Positions 42,470 through 54,926 of a stretch of 64,000 nucleotides of DNA are shown here, in pieces; within the stretch, counting starts at the first letter, position 1; each line of letters starts with the position of its first letter. Both the position numbers and the translations under genes were made by a program. The notes under the pieces were generated by a model. That model did no database searches. It saw nothing but the letters and a program-made list of their open reading frames with translations, and was not told where the DNA came from. The DNA is from Caecitellus pseudoparvulus (Eukaryota > Bigyra: Bicosoecida), in NCBI GenBank assembly GCA_965644315.1, contig CBFFRQ010000096.1:186001-250000 (forward strand), written 5' to 3'.

Positions 42470-42775
42470 TCTGCCTGCGGAATTCGAACTGCACCCACAA
42501 CACCAAGCAGCGCAGGCACTGCGAGACACTTGCCCAAACGTACTGCCGCGCCGCCCAGTTGAGTTGCAGGTGCGCGCGTCGGCATGACACCCTTTTGAGT
42601 GGGTTCTTGTCAAGTGTTTTGCTTCTTCGTGCTCCTTGGGCGTGAACAACTCGCGGAGGGCATCAAGCTCAATCGAGATCTACTTAAAGGCTTTCCTCGC
42701 CTCCAGTCATTTTTCTCAAGGGGAATAGCCTCTCATAGCGTGCCTTCGCGAAGCCCCGTTCAAACCCGGTGCAGC
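42470..42775. other. Divergent intergenic region
   Basis: Some 306 bp between the starts of the C2CD5-like gene (minus) and the RRM gene (plus). It is a likely shared promoter region. No coding exon seen. A string gttcaaaccc near 42,759 recalls a tRNA T loop but lacks the rest of a tRNA. Confidence 0.4.
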
Positions 42776-44071
42776 ATGGCAGCAGATGACGACGGGGATG
42801 AGCTGACCCTGTTTGTCGGCAGCGTACACAGGTGAGCCAGGCGACTTGCGGTATTTGGTTGCCGCGGCTCACACACAGCACCCTCCTGCGCCTTGCTCTC
42901 ACTCCCGCGCTGCAGCCGTGTGACTACTGAGCTGCTGGCCGAGCTCTTCTCCTTGGCTGGGCCTGTGCACAGCGTGACGCTGCCGCCTCGCGAGGGCGCC
43001 GCAGATGGCTCCCACCGCGGCTTTGGCTTCCTGCGCTTCTGGCCCAGCCCGCCGGGCTGCGCCTCCCCCCTGCCCTATGCCGAGGCCCTCTTCAACCGCC
43101 TGCACCTGTATGGGAAAGCCCTGGCCGTGCGGCCACTTCTGGCCGGCAGCCCAGACACGTGGCAGGGCGAAGTGCACGTGAGTGGCCTGCACCCGACAGT
43201 GGACGCTCAGCTGCTGCGGGAGCTGTTCACAGCAGCGGGGCCCGTCACTGATGTGCGCATGATGGCCAAGGGGCCAGGGCCTCCCTTCGCCTTCGTCAGC
43301 TTCCCGGCCCTGCGCCACGCCGCCCGGGCCAGCCGGGTCCTGGACGCACTGCCTGTCTTCGGCTCCACGCTGCATGTGGTGGTCAGCCGCCACGCGCGAT
43401 CTCGGGTCGCTGCGCGCGCCGCCATCCGCACCCACATGCTGGGCAGTCCCCCCGCGCCAGGCGCTGGAGAGCAGCTGGACAGCACGGATGACGAGGGGGG
43501 CAGTGACGCGGATGAGGGGGGCGGGGACACGGCCGCTCCCCCGGCCCTGTCCATGGTGGGCCCACCCTCACCGCCCCCCTCAGAGGACGACATGGAGCTG
43601 GACATGCCCCCTATGCCCGCTCCGGTCCCGGCCCTGGCAGCGCCTCTCACCCCTCCCAGGCTGCTGGGGCTAGCGCGGGCGATGAAGCGTGCGATGCGCG
43701 ATCGCGTGCGCTTGGAAGCCGCTTGGGGGGCGGTGGCCCAGAACAGCGCACGGTGCCAGGCAGAGCACCCGTCCCTCCCACCGGCACGTCTGCGCATCGC
43801 GGGCGCGCCGCACGGCCCCCTTCCTGCCGATGTGCACTATGCATTCGAGCAGGCAGCCCCGGGCGGAGGCCCAGAGCGATCTGGGGTGGTGCTTGGCTGT
43901 GTCAACGCACGAAGGGCCGTGCAGTGCCTCTTGGCCGGGCCACCCCCGCCGCCGCCAGGCGAACGCGGCAGTGGCAGGGTGGGTGGCGCCAAGCGAGGCA
44001 GAGAGGCGGCGCCGTCCCCCCCACCTCCCCGAGATCCCCGCCTGGCCCGGGCTCGGGGCGGGTACGACTGA
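42776..44071 (+). CDS. Two-RRM RNA-binding protein, SF3B4-like
   Basis: Join(42776..42831, 42916..44071), 403 residues, one 84-bp intron. RRM1 (about residues 10-90) starts LTLFVGSVHSRVTTELLAEL (RNP2 completed by the splice) with HRGFGFLRF as RNP1 and a LYGKALAV end. RRM2 (about 100-175) has EVHVSGLHPTVDAQLLRELF, then PPFAFVSFPAL as RNP1. The first RRM (ELFSLAGPV, then LYGK) resembles splicing factor SF3B4/Hsh49, a U2 snRNP SF3b subunit that contacts the pre-mRNA near the branch site. The C-terminal half is Pro/Asp/Gly-rich plus a conserved-looking helix (LARAMKRAMRDRVRLEAAW), so orthology is tentative. Other two-RRM hnRNP-like proteins are possible. Its stop lies 1 bp from the stop of the gene on the other strand. 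Confidence 0.75.
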
Positions 44072-44072
44072 C

Positions 44073-45828
44073 TCAGCTGCCTGGCTCTGTGGCCGGGGCG
44101 GGCGTAGGGGCGCCGCCCTCCTCACCGGCTCCCTCAGCGGGAGGGGACAGCCCCGCCTTCTTGCGGAAGGACAGGGATGACCTGCGCAGGAGGTCTGCGC
44201 TCTTGGCCAGGATGTCCCCCCCACCGCCCTCCTCCTGCTCAGGCAGCTTCAGGCTCTCCCGGCGCGTGCGCTGGGACATGGAGGCGGCGCGGCGTATGAC
44301 GGCGTCCTCCACCTCCTCGTCGTCGCCCCCCTCCATCGTGGCGGTGGAGGCGGTGGAGGCGGAGGAGGCCGCACGGGAGGTGGGCTGGGCAGAGCCTGAG
44401 GCGCCGTCGTCTTCGTCCTCCACCTGGACATCCACCAGCCCCCCCCCCTCGGGGCCCGGAGACAGGTCCAAGTAGTCCTCGTCATGCTGCAGGGCCCTGC
44501 CTGCTCCCCGGGCGGAGGCCAGCGCTCCACCACGCTTCCCACTGCCGCTCCGGCTCGCTGTGCGCTGCAGGGTGCCGCGGGCTTTGGCCAAGACATCCAT
44601 GTGCTTGGCTGAGGCGGGGCTGGCGAGGGGTGTCGCGCCACCGCCCTCCGCTCCCGAAGCAGGGGAGGGCGGGGGCGCCTGGATGCCAGGCGGCGCCTGC
44701 CCCGCCTTGGCTGCCTCCACAGCTGCCTTGGCAACCTGCGCAAACTCGGAGGTGGTGACCCCCCCCGCACCCCCCCGCATCTCCGGCAGCGTGGTGGACA
44801 TGGGCCCGCTCTCCGACAGGCTGAAGCTGCCTGACGCAAAGCCCTCAGTGGAAAAGCCAGAGCCCCCCAGCGGCCCATCCCCACCCCCAGCAGCAGTGCC
44901 GGCGCCGGGTCCACCCCCCCTCGCCCCGGCACTGCTGCGCGTGCGCCTGTGCCGGGAGCTGAGGGAGCGGCTGCGGTACTTGTCCAGGTACTTGTCCTTG
45001 ATGGCCTCGATGGCCATGCGCGAGGAGGAGCGGGAGATGGCCCGGAAGGACTCCTTGCGTGTGATGCCGCCGCTGTCCCCGCCCGCTGCCGCGTCAGAGG
45101 ACAGGCCGCTGTCCCCTGTGGCGACACCGAAGCTACCAGCCGATCCGGGCCGCCCGGGGGTGCTGGCGGCAGTCAGGCGGCGGCCTCCACCGCCCAGGGC
45201 TGGGGAGCGCCCTGCAGCCGCTGGGGAGGGCGTGTCCCGGGGCGGTGCGGGTGACGTCAGCGGACTGCTGCCCACAGGCCCATCTGGGGTGCCTGCTGAG
45301 AACGAAACCTTGGACCGCATGCTGCGGTGGCCGACGCCGACGCCAGGGGGCAGAGCAGCACCCCCTTTCCCCACCGGGCTCCCAGTCTTTAGCTGGGGCA
45401 CAGGCAGCAGAGCGGTGTATGCGGCCGCCACATGCTGCTGCAAGGACGCTAACACAGCCTGGCTCTGCACAAGGAATGCAAGCAAGATGTGAGGTGCAGG
45501 CCACATGGTGCAACGCCTGCCCAATGCAAAGGCACTGGCAGCAGGCTGCCAGTTGCTCGCGTGCGATGCTGTCGCAGCGACGGGCAGAAACGCGTACCTT
45601 GGCATCCTGCACCAGCTGCAGGGCTGCAGTGAATAGGCCATCTCGAACGGCATGCACCTGATTTCTGGAGTACTGCTTGCCTAGAAGAGTCTTGGCAGCC
45701 GTCACAAACGCTGCGCTGCCCTCTACGTCTTCGTGAAAGGCTGCTCCCGCAGCAGCTGCCAGCGCTTCACTTTGAGTGTCGCTGAGCACCTCCCCGGTGG
45801 CGCCGGGGCTGCCTTCAGGGCTGGCCAT
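44073..45828 (-). CDS. Ser/Gly-rich orphan protein with short N-terminal helical domain
   Basis: Complement join(44073..45464, 45598..45828), 540 residues, one 133-bp intron (gtacgc...tgtgcag) that joins LQLVQDAK to SQAVLASLQQ. The first about 105 residues form a helical domain (AAFVTAAKTLLGKQYSRNQV, then LASLQQHVAAAYTALLP). The remainder is Ser/Arg/Gly/Pro-rich with many RxxS sites (RSMRSKVSFS, FRAISRSSSRMAIEAI, RRSSLSFRKK). That suggests a phosphorylated, disordered protein with short basic helices, such as a kinase substrate or scaffold. I recognise no family. Gene boundaries are good: ATG at 45828 and a TGA one base from the opposing stop. Confidence 0.75.
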
Positions 45829-46370
45829 GGCGCGATGGGGCAGCAGAAGTCACGGTTGGTGCGACGGGCACCCTCTGTCCTCGGGTAGTTGAGGCAGAGC
45901 CTGCCTGGCCCTGTCACAACACCTCTGCGGACCAGTCGGCTTGGCAGGCCGGAAGCCAGTGCAAGCTCGCCGCCGCAGACCTCCACAGCAGGGAAGAACC
46001 TGCACAGGGCGGACGCCTCTCACCTGCAGCTACACCTTGGTGTCTTGTCTGCTTGTTAATTTGACTCCCCACTCTCTGTGTCAGCATCCCTGCGCCTCCA
46101 CATGTGTCTCGAGCGTGCTCAGTTTGAGGCTCTCCCGGCACCCCCCCCTCCACCCCCCTGCAGTGGACCAGAGGGTGTTCTAAGCATTCAGCCATCCTGG
46201 CACAAACCTCACCGAGACCCAATCCCTTCTCCATTCCGCGCAGGCAGCAGCAGTGCTCCCTGCATACGCTGGCCTTGCTGGTCAGCTTCCCCTTGCACTG
46301 CACAGAGCACCTGTGCACCGCGCAGCTGAGAGCTTCCCCGCACCGAAGTTCCCTTCCAACTCAAGGCAAC
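45829..46370. other. Divergent intergenic region upstream of the ABCA gene
   Basis: Some 540 bp, the longest gap in the window, between the Ser-rich orphan (minus) and the ABCA transporter (plus). I see no supported coding exon. It contains pyrimidine-rich stretches (46,120-46,170) and probably 5' UTR sequence of the transporter. Confidence 0.4.
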
Positions 46371-49300
46371 ATGTCCGACTTTCGCAACATCAAGCTGCTC
46401 CTGTGGAGGCAGTGCCTCTCCAAGCGCCGTGCGCCGTTGAGCGTTTGTTGTGAGGTCAGTTTCACCCCGCCACCACCACGTCACCCAACCGCTGCACCGA
46501 CCGCCTACATGCCCCGGCACAGATCTTCCTGCCCATCATCTTCACTGGAGCTCTAGTGGGCATCTTTTCCATCATCACCGTGAGTCCAGGGCCCGCTGTG
46601 GCGGCCTGCACCCCAGCCCCCTGGCACTTTCCCGGCGGCATCCGAGGCTGTGATTGTCCGCTGCCGTCTGCGTCGCCATCCCGGAGCCCCACTGATTGAA
46701 GGAGCTCTGTCATGTTTCCATGTTGTATTTTCATCCTATGCCTGCCGTACCACGCCTTGGCACGACCTGTGGGTCTCTCCAGCACCTCATGATGGTCCAG
46801 CCTGCACCACCGGGCGTTTCTCCCCGCGGATGGCTCTCCGAGCTTGGCTGGCTTCGCACTCCCGGTCACTGTCACACCCATGTCACTCGCTCCCGCAGGT
46901 GACCGACGAGCCAACCCAGACTGGTGTCCTGGGGAAGAACGCTGTAAGTTTGCCCCCCTAGCCCTGTTCTGGCCACTGCAGACGTTTCCCAGTCTTTTCC
47001 GCTCGGGCCTCCCGCTCCCTTCCGCTACTCATGCACGTCCGCTCCCGTCCCTCAACAGGTCCGCGACACTGTCCTTCCCCTCCAACTGGTTCCCTGGCGA
47101 TTCGACGCTGAGAACACCCGCATTGCCTTAGTCGATGGCGGCGTTGGCAGCGCTTTCCTGGACAACTTCTCGGATTGGGTGGATGGTAGGTTGTGAGGCC
47201 CAACACGCCCCCCTCAGGACAGATCCGGCTCACACGCGCCTCCACACGGCTCACCCGGCCAACCTCTCCCTGTGCAGAGCAATACCCCGGCATCAACTCT
47301 TCCCTGCTGACTCAGGCCTCCCAGCTGGCATGGACCCCGCCCAACGGGCCAACGTACCCTGACACGCTGCCCCCCCTCGGTGAAATCCCTCCGATGTCCC
47401 GCATTTTCAAGCGCTTCGGCAGCCTGGATGAGCTGCACAAGTACGTGGAGGACCCTGCCTACTCAACTGACAACGACATTTCCCTTATCTACGGTGCCAT
47501 CGTGTGGAACTCCGCCGGCCCTGCCTTCGACTACGAGCTGCACTTCAACCGAAGCTCCACCCCCGACACACGCTTCCCCGTCTTTTCCTTCGTGCCTGGC
47601 CTGCTATCGTGGCAGAGGGAGCTGACGCAAGGTGTGTCACTGTACGATGGCGTCGCTGACATTGGGCAGGAAGGCCTGCTTGGCGCCGGCGCACCTGGTG
47701 CGCTCTCCTGGCAGCAGCTGGTGGCGCGGTACACCGTGCGGCAGAACGTGACCACCGCGGCTCGTTTCGGCGCGCCCAGCCCCACACAAGGCAACGATGT
47801 CATCGGCAAGGTGTGGGATGCCGCCATCGGCTCCGTCACTGCGAACCTTTTCAACACAGAGGCCACCGGCCTGCAGCGCCTGTCCTCGTACTCCACCATG
47901 CGCCAAGCTATGTCGTCCGTGAACGAAACGCAGGGACTGGGTGGCGCGCTGGACGCCCAGCTCATCAACCTGTTCAAGGCGGAGGCGCTGCAGCCCACTG
48001 ACGTGGAGCTTGCCGTGTTCCCCGTGGAGGCTTACACGAACAACCCCTTCTACGCCAACGCGGGGCCCACCTTCGGCCTCTTCTTCATTATCTTCTTCGC
48101 CCTGCACGTGCTCTTCTTGACGCGCGGTGTTGTGGCCGAGAAGGAGACCAAGCTGCGTGAGGGCATGCGCATGATGGGCCTGCACAAGAGCGCCCTCTTC
48201 ACCTCCTGGGCCCTCTCCTACATCATCCTGGAGGCGGTGGTGTCCCTGGCCATGACCGCCATTGGCGCCTTGGCAGTCTGGCCCAACTCTAACTTCGGCG
48301 CCATCTTCGCCCTCTTCTTCTTCCTTGGCTGCTCCGTCATCTCCTTTTCCTTCCTCGTCTCCGTCTTCTTCTCCAAGTCTCGCCTGGCCTCCGTCCTGGC
48401 CGGCGTGCTCTTCTTCGCGGGATACTTCCCCTACACCGGCTTGAACGCCGACGCCTCCACTGGCACCAAGGCAGCCGCCGCCCTCCTGTCCCCCTCCGCC
48501 TTCATGCTGGGCTTCAGCAGCAACCTCATGACCCTGGAGAACGCTGAGGTGGGCGTCGTGGACACCACCATCGACACCCTCATCGAGAACTGGTCGTTCT
48601 CCCTGTCCCTGCTCATGCTGGCTGTCGACACGGCCCTGTACGCCATCCTGGCTTGGTACTTGGACGAAGTGTGGCCCACGGAGTTCGGCGTCCCACGCCC
48701 CTTCTACTTTCCCTTCACCGCCGAGTACTGGCGCGAGGCCTGTGCCTGCTGCTCCTCTCACACCCGCGTCGCCGACAGCGAGTCACGTGAGGACCACGGG
48801 GACAAGGACGACCACGCCATCACTGGCAGCGACCTTGTGGAGCCTGCTGACAGCGAGCTGCGCGGCAAGGCTGCCGACGGCAAGGTCGTGAAGATTCGGG
48901 GGCTGAAGAAGGTCTTCTCCACGCCCGACGGAGACAAGGTGGCCGTCGCAGGCCTGGACATGACCATGTACGAGGGGCAGATCTTCGTCTTGCTGGGGCA
49001 CAACGGCGCCGGCAAGACCACCACGCTGTCCATGCTAAGCGGCCTGCTGCCCCCCACAGAGGGAGACGCCAACATCTACGGCAAGAGCGTGCGTGGAGAG
49101 CTGGACGCAGTGCGCGCAAACATGGGCGTATGCCCTCAGCACGACGTCCTGTGGGACGACCTCACCGTGAAGGAGCACCTGTACATTTTCGCGGGCATCA
49201 AGCGCATCCCGGAGGACAAGGTGGAGCAAGCCATCACCGACGTCATCGCGGAGGTGGGCCTGACAGAGAAAGTGGACTCCTACTCCTCCACATTGTCCGG

Positions 49301-52300
49301 AGGACAGAAGCGCAAGCTGTCTGTCGCCATCGCCCTCATCGGCGACTCCAAGATCGTGTTCCTGGACGAGCCCACCTCAGGCATGGACCCGTACTCCCGC
49401 CGCTCCACGTGGCAGATCCTGAAGAACTCCCGCGCTGGCCGCATCATGGTGCTCACGACGCACTTCATGGACGAGGCTGACATCCTGGGCGACCGCATCG
49501 CAATCATGGCCGACGGCAAGCTGCGCTGCCTGGGCAGCCCCATGTTCCTGAAGAAGCAGTTCGGTGTGGGGTACAACCTCACCCTCATCAAGCAAGACGA
49601 CAAGGCCTCCTCCTCCAACGTCAAGACCCTCGTCAAGAAGCACGTTTCCGAGGCAGAGATGTACTCCTCGGCCGGCCGCGAGATCTCCATGCGCCTGCCC
49701 CTGAAGCAGTCCGCTGCCTTCCCCGAGCTCTTCGACGCCCTGGACTCCAAGCTGGACGAGCTGCGCCTGGAGACGTACGGCATCAGCGTCACCACGATGG
49801 AGGAAGTCTTCCTCGCCGTCGCGTCGGGAGACCACGGCAAGGCTGAGGAACAGGGCGGCGCCGCAGCTGCCACGGCACCAGCCGGCGGTGCGGCCGCCAC
49901 GGAGGCCACCCCCCTCACCCAGGCCGCCTCCACCCGTGCTGCCACCGGCCTCAAGCTGTCCGACGTCCGCAAGAAGTCCCGCTCCATCCAGCAGGGCGCC
50001 TTCTGCCGCCACTTCTCTGCGCTCTTCCGCAAGCGTGTCGCGTACTTCCTGCGTGACTGGAAGTCCATCGGGCTGCAGATGGTCATCCCCATCCTCGCAG
50101 TGCTGGTGGGCCTGTCCATCGCCAACACGGGGGCAACCTTCAACCTGCCTGACCTCGAGATGACACTGTCTGCCCAGTACAACCGCGGATCAGATGGCTC
50201 GGCACTCACGCAGCCCATCCCGTACTTTGCCCAGAAGGCCACTGGCGGAGCCTACGAAGACCTGTACGTGAACCCTGCAGCTGACACATCCATCACGGGG
50301 GTGTTCTCTTCCTCAGTGGCGCCCTCTGCTGGCGAGTTCCGCCAGAGCAGCGCTGTGGTCAACGATCAGTACGACTTCTTCTCTTCCTACGTGAACTCCA
50401 TGGGCTGCTTCGACGGCGTCAACACCACTGAAACCTGTCGCCAGAGCCTGCCGGAGGTGAGCTCCCTGGACCCCATCATGCTGAACATGTCCACTACCCT
50501 CCTGGACATTAAGGACAACTTCGAAGCGTCCATGTACGGTGCGTACGTGCTGGGCGAGCCTCACTGGGCTGCCTCCACCGGCGCCGCTAACCCTCCTCTG
50601 GCCTGGGGCGTCATGAGCAACTCCTCTGGCACTTACGCCTCTGCGACGTACTTCAACTACCTGACAGAGTTCTTCATGCGGGACGCCGACGATGCATCGC
50701 GCCTGTCCTACACCTTCGGCGTGCTGCGATTCACCAACCGCGAGCGAGAGAACCTCGAGCGCGTCACCGGCCTCGTCGCTGCCATCATCACCGTCATCGG
50801 CTTCACGTTCGTCCCAGCGTCCTTCGTCTCCTTCGTCGTCAGCGAGCGGGAGGTGGGAGCCAAGCACCAGCAGCTCATCTCTGGCGTGTCCATCCCTGCT
50901 TACTGGCTCAGCACATGGCTGTGGGACTACCTGACCTACCTCGTGCCGGCAGTGGGCACCATTTTGGTGGCTGTTGGCTATGACATCAAGAACTTCATCG
51001 GGGATGAAGACGACCGCCTGCCCGCCTTCTTGCTTACGTTCGTCGTGTACGGCGTCATGGCCTCCAGCTATGCCTACATGCTGAACTTCCTGTTCAAGTC
51101 CAGCTCCCGCGCCCTGACCATTCTGATCATGCTGGGCTTTGTGGACTTCATCCTCGTCCTCACCGAGTTCCTGCTGGGCCTCTTTACCGACACTTGCGAA
51201 GCTGCCCGCGCCTTGCGCTATGTCTTCATGCTGTCCCCCGGCTTCGGCCTGGGCAACGCCCTGCTGAAGCTCAGCAACCTGTCAGGGCTGAAGGTGTTCG
51301 AGGCGCTATGTGATGGTGGCGACGTCGCTGCTGCCACGCAGGACCCCTACACCGCGCTGGACATGCCAGCAGTCGGCGAGAACCTGACCATGATGGCCTG
51401 CCTGGGCGTCTTGTACTTCATCATCGCCGTCGGCATCGACACGGCACAGTCCTACCCTTCCATCACAGTCGCCGTTGTCTCCGCCCTGCGTCCCTTCCAG
51501 AGCTGCCTGGGTGCGTGCATCGCCCCCGAAGTGCCTCTCACGGACAAGGACGTCTCAGACGACCAGGACGTCATCGCTGAGAACCGGCGCTGTGAGAAGC
51601 AGGTGGAGCAGCCCACCGATGACAACGACGTCATCCTCCTCTCTCACATGCGCAAGGTGTACCCTGGCGGCAAGGTGGCTGTGCGTGACATGTCCTTCGG
51701 CCTCCCCGTCGGCCAAGTCTTCGGCTTCCTGGGCATCAACGGCGCCGGCAAGACCAGCACGCTGAAGATGCTCAGCGGCGACGTCATCCCCACGGGTGGC
51801 AAGGGCACCATCGCCGGCTACGACATCGTCTCCGAGCAGCCAGACGTGCGCCGCCTGCTCGGGTACTGCCCCCAGTTCGACGCCCTGCTGGCACTCATGA
51901 CCACTCGCGAGCACTTGGAGCTGTTTGCACGCATCAAGGGTGTGCAGGAGGCAGACGTGGACGCTGTTGTGCGCGAGAAGATGCAGCAGATGGGCATCGA
52001 GCAGTACGAGCACAAGAAGGCGGGCACGCTGTCCGGAGGCAACAAGCGCAAGCTCTCTGTCGCCATCGCCCTCATCGGGAACCCCCCCGTGGTGCTGCTG
52101 GACGAGCCGAGCACTGGCATGGACCCCGTCGCCCGCCGCCAGATGTGGAAGATCATCGAGGAGGTCGCTACCCGCCGCAAGGAGAGCAGCATCATCCTCA
52201 CCACGCACTCCATGGAGGAGTGCGAGGCGCTTTGCCAGAAGGTTGGCATCATGGTGGGCGGCAAGTTGCGCTGCATGGGCTCCATCCAGCACATCAAGGA

Positions 52301-52952
52301 CACCCATGGCGCTGGCTACGTCTTGCAGGCTGGCATGCGCAGCGTGACTGCTGAGGAGGTGCAGGCCACGCAGGAGCGCATGCAGGGCACCCTGACCAAC
52401 CTGGGCGTGCAGCAGTCCATCCTGCCTGACCACGTCCTGGCCCTGTGCAAGGCCCTCGGCAATGGGGACATGGCGCGGGAGTTCTCCCCCACTGGCTCTG
52501 CGTGGGCGCTGCATGCCGCCATGTCTCGCCCTGGCTCCAACGTCACCCCCGCTGAGTTCGCGCAGTGGTGGACGGAGGAGACGTACGTCAACAACTTCAC
52601 TCGCTACATGACCACCGAGGCGTTCCCTGGCTCCGCCCGAGTGGAGCGCCACGGGTCCAAGCTGCGCTTCCAGCTGCCGCCCCAGACGGAGCCCCTCGGC
52701 CGCCTCTTCCGCCGCGTCGAGAGCCGCAAGGACGAGATGGGCGTATCGGAATATTCCCTGAGCCAGACAACCCTGGAGCAGGTCTTCAACCAATTCGCCT
52801 CTCAGCAAGAGGAGGAGAAGGGTGTGGCCCGTGGCATGGAGGCCGGCGCTGCTGCGGCCGGCGCAGGCAACGCGGCCGCTCCTGGTGCTGCTGCTCCCGT
52901 CGTCGCGCCCAACCCCATGATGACCCCCAGCAAGCCCAAGACGGAGGTGTAA
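46371..52952 (+). CDS. ABCA-subfamily full ABC transporter
   Basis: Join(46371..46454, 46523..46579, 46899..46943, 47059..47185, 47278..52952), 1,995 residues, introns 68, 319, 115 and 92 bp. The short first exons encode the cytosolic start MSDFRNIKLLLWRQCLSKRR, the first transmembrane helix IFLPIIFTGALVGIFSI, and the start of the large extracytosolic loop. Each half has a large loop, a group of transmembrane helices and a nucleotide-binding domain. NBD1: GHNGAGKTTTLSMLSG near residue 680, LSGGQKRKLSVAIALIGD, IVFLDEPTSGMDP. NBD2: GINGAGKTSTLKMLSG near 1,590, LSGGNKRKLSVAIAL, VVLLDEPSTGMDP. Both sites are intact, so an ATP-driven lipid exporter or flippase is expected. ABCA proteins act at the plasma membrane or on endolysosomes. 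The very Ala-rich ends after each NBD are probably linkers. Confidence 0.95.
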
Positions 52953-53239
52953 GCCCTCCCCCGAGCCACCACTTTGGTGGGCTCCTTTCATGTTTCCTGG
53001 TTTGCCGCACTGCAATGCATCGGCACTTGGTGAGCGCGCTCAACCTGCGCCACTCCACGCATGGGAAAGGAGGCCCGAGCTCATGCCTGCAGTACTCGCT
53101 CAAACGCGATATGGAATCACTTCACCCCCCTCCCAGACCCTCATCGATTCACGATTTGCACTGTGCTCTGCGCTACAGCCATCGGCCAGTGAAGTGCCCC
53201 ACCGCAACACGCCTTCAGCCCACTCTGCCCCTGAGCACC

Positions 53240-54926
53240 ATGGCTGCTGCTGCCATGCCCGTCGTGGGCCTGTACGGCCTGGCCGTCATGGGCCAGAACT
53301 TGGCCTTGAACATCGCCGAGAAAGGCTTCCCCATCGCAGTGTGCAACAGGTCACCGGAGAAGGTGAGGGTGTGCCCATCAGCTGGTCCAATTCCGCAGGG
53401 AATCCTCCGAGGGTTTTGCACTCCCCTTCACTGCTCCTGCGCATCCCCAGGTGGCTGTCACTGTGGAGCGTGCAAAGGCAGAAGGAGATCTGCCCCTCAC
53501 CGGCTACACAGACGTGAGCAGAGCCTGCTCGGACATGCGTGCCTTGTCTCGTGCAGTGTCACTCCTGGCGCTGGCCACGCCGCACAGGTGCAAAGCTTCG
53601 TTGGCGCCATTGCCAAGCCCCGCAAGGTCATCATGCTGGTCAAGGCTGGTGCCCCGGTGGATGCCACCATTGACCTGCTGAAGGAGTACCTGGAGGTGAG
53701 AGGGCGCCCAAGTTGCGTTTCCCGACTTGCCCGGACACGCCTCCGCCCTTCATGCCTTTGCGTAGCCCGGAGACGTGCTCATTGACGGCGGCAACGAGTG
53801 GTTCCCCAACAGCATCCGACGCGCCAAGGAGCTGAACCCCAAGGGCATTCTGTACATGGGCGTGGGCGTGTCAGGGGGCGAGGAGGGCGCTCGCAACGGG
53901 CCGTCCCTCATGCCTGGCGGGCCTCGTGAGGCATACGATCTGGTGGAGCCCATCCTGACCAAGGTGGCAGCTGTCACGGACTCTGGTCCCTGCGTGACGT
54001 ACCTCGGGGAGATCGGCTCCGGCAACTACGTCAAGATGGTGCACAACGGCATCGAGTACGGCGACATGCAGCTGATCGCAGAGGCGTACGACATCCTGAA
54101 GACGGTGGGCGGCCTGACCAACCCGGAGCTGGCTGCCGTCTTCGACGAGTGGAACAGCCAGGAGCTGGAGTCCTTCCTCATCGAAATCACCGGCGCCATC
54201 TTCAAAAAGAAGGACGACCAGGGCGGGGACGGCTTCCTCGTGGACAAGGTCCTGGACAAAACTGGCATGAAGGGCACTGGGCGGTGGACCGTGCAGGAGG
54301 GCGCCGAGCGCAGTGTCCCCGCACCCACCATTGAGGCGGCCCTGGACGCCCGCTTCCTGTCTGGGCGCAAGGAGGAGCGCCTGGAGGCGGAGAAGGTGCT
54401 GAGCGGGCCTTCGGCCCTGCCCACTGTGGACAAGCAGCAGCTCATCGAGGACGTGCGCGCTGCACTGTATGCCAGCAAGATCTGCTCCTACGCCCAGGGC
54501 ATGAACATCATCAAGGCGGCGTCCCAGCAGCTGGGCTGGTCCGTGGACCTCGGCGAGTGCGCCCGCATCTGGAAGGGCGGCTGCATCATCAGGGCCGCCT
54601 TCCTGGACCGCATCAAGGCTGCGTATGACCGCAACCCTGACGCCGCCAACCTGCTGGTGGACCCCGACTTTGCCGCAGACCTGAACACCCGGCAGCAGTC
54701 CTGGCGCCGCGTCGTCGCGCTGTGCATTGGGTCTGGCGTCCCTGCGCCCGCTCTCAGCGGTTCCCTCGCATACTTCGACGCGTACCGCCGGGGGCGCCTG
54801 CCTGCCAACCTGACGCAGGCCCAGCGTGACTTTTTCGGAGCGCACACCTTTGAGAGGACGGACATGGAGGGCACCTTCCATGCACAGTGGTCGGATGCCA
54901 CTGGCTCAGCAGCTGCCGCGGAGTAG
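53240..54926 (+). CDS. PGD: 6-phosphogluconate dehydrogenase (decarboxylating)
   Basis: Join(53240..53362, 53451..53513, 53588..53695, 53766..54926), 484 residues, the usual length for the enzyme; introns 88, 74 and 70 bp, all phase 0. It oxidises and decarboxylates 6-phosphogluconate to ribulose-5-phosphate, making NADPH in the oxidative pentose phosphate pathway. The NADP-binding start is VVGLYGLAVMGQNLALNIA with CNRSPEK after the second strand. Substrate-site motifs are visible: GVGVSGGEEGARNGPSLMPGG, NYVKMVHNGIEYGDMQLIAE (catalytic Lys and Glu), and the C-terminal RRGRLPANLTQAQRDFFGAH. There is no targeting peptide, so the enzyme should be cytosolic. It starts 287 bp after the ABCA stop on the same strand. 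Confidence 0.97.

Noticed and set aside
42735-42775. gttcaaaccc, a T-loop-like string just before the RRM gene
   Set aside because: Flanking bases do not form a T stem, and no D arm or anticodon arm lies upstream.
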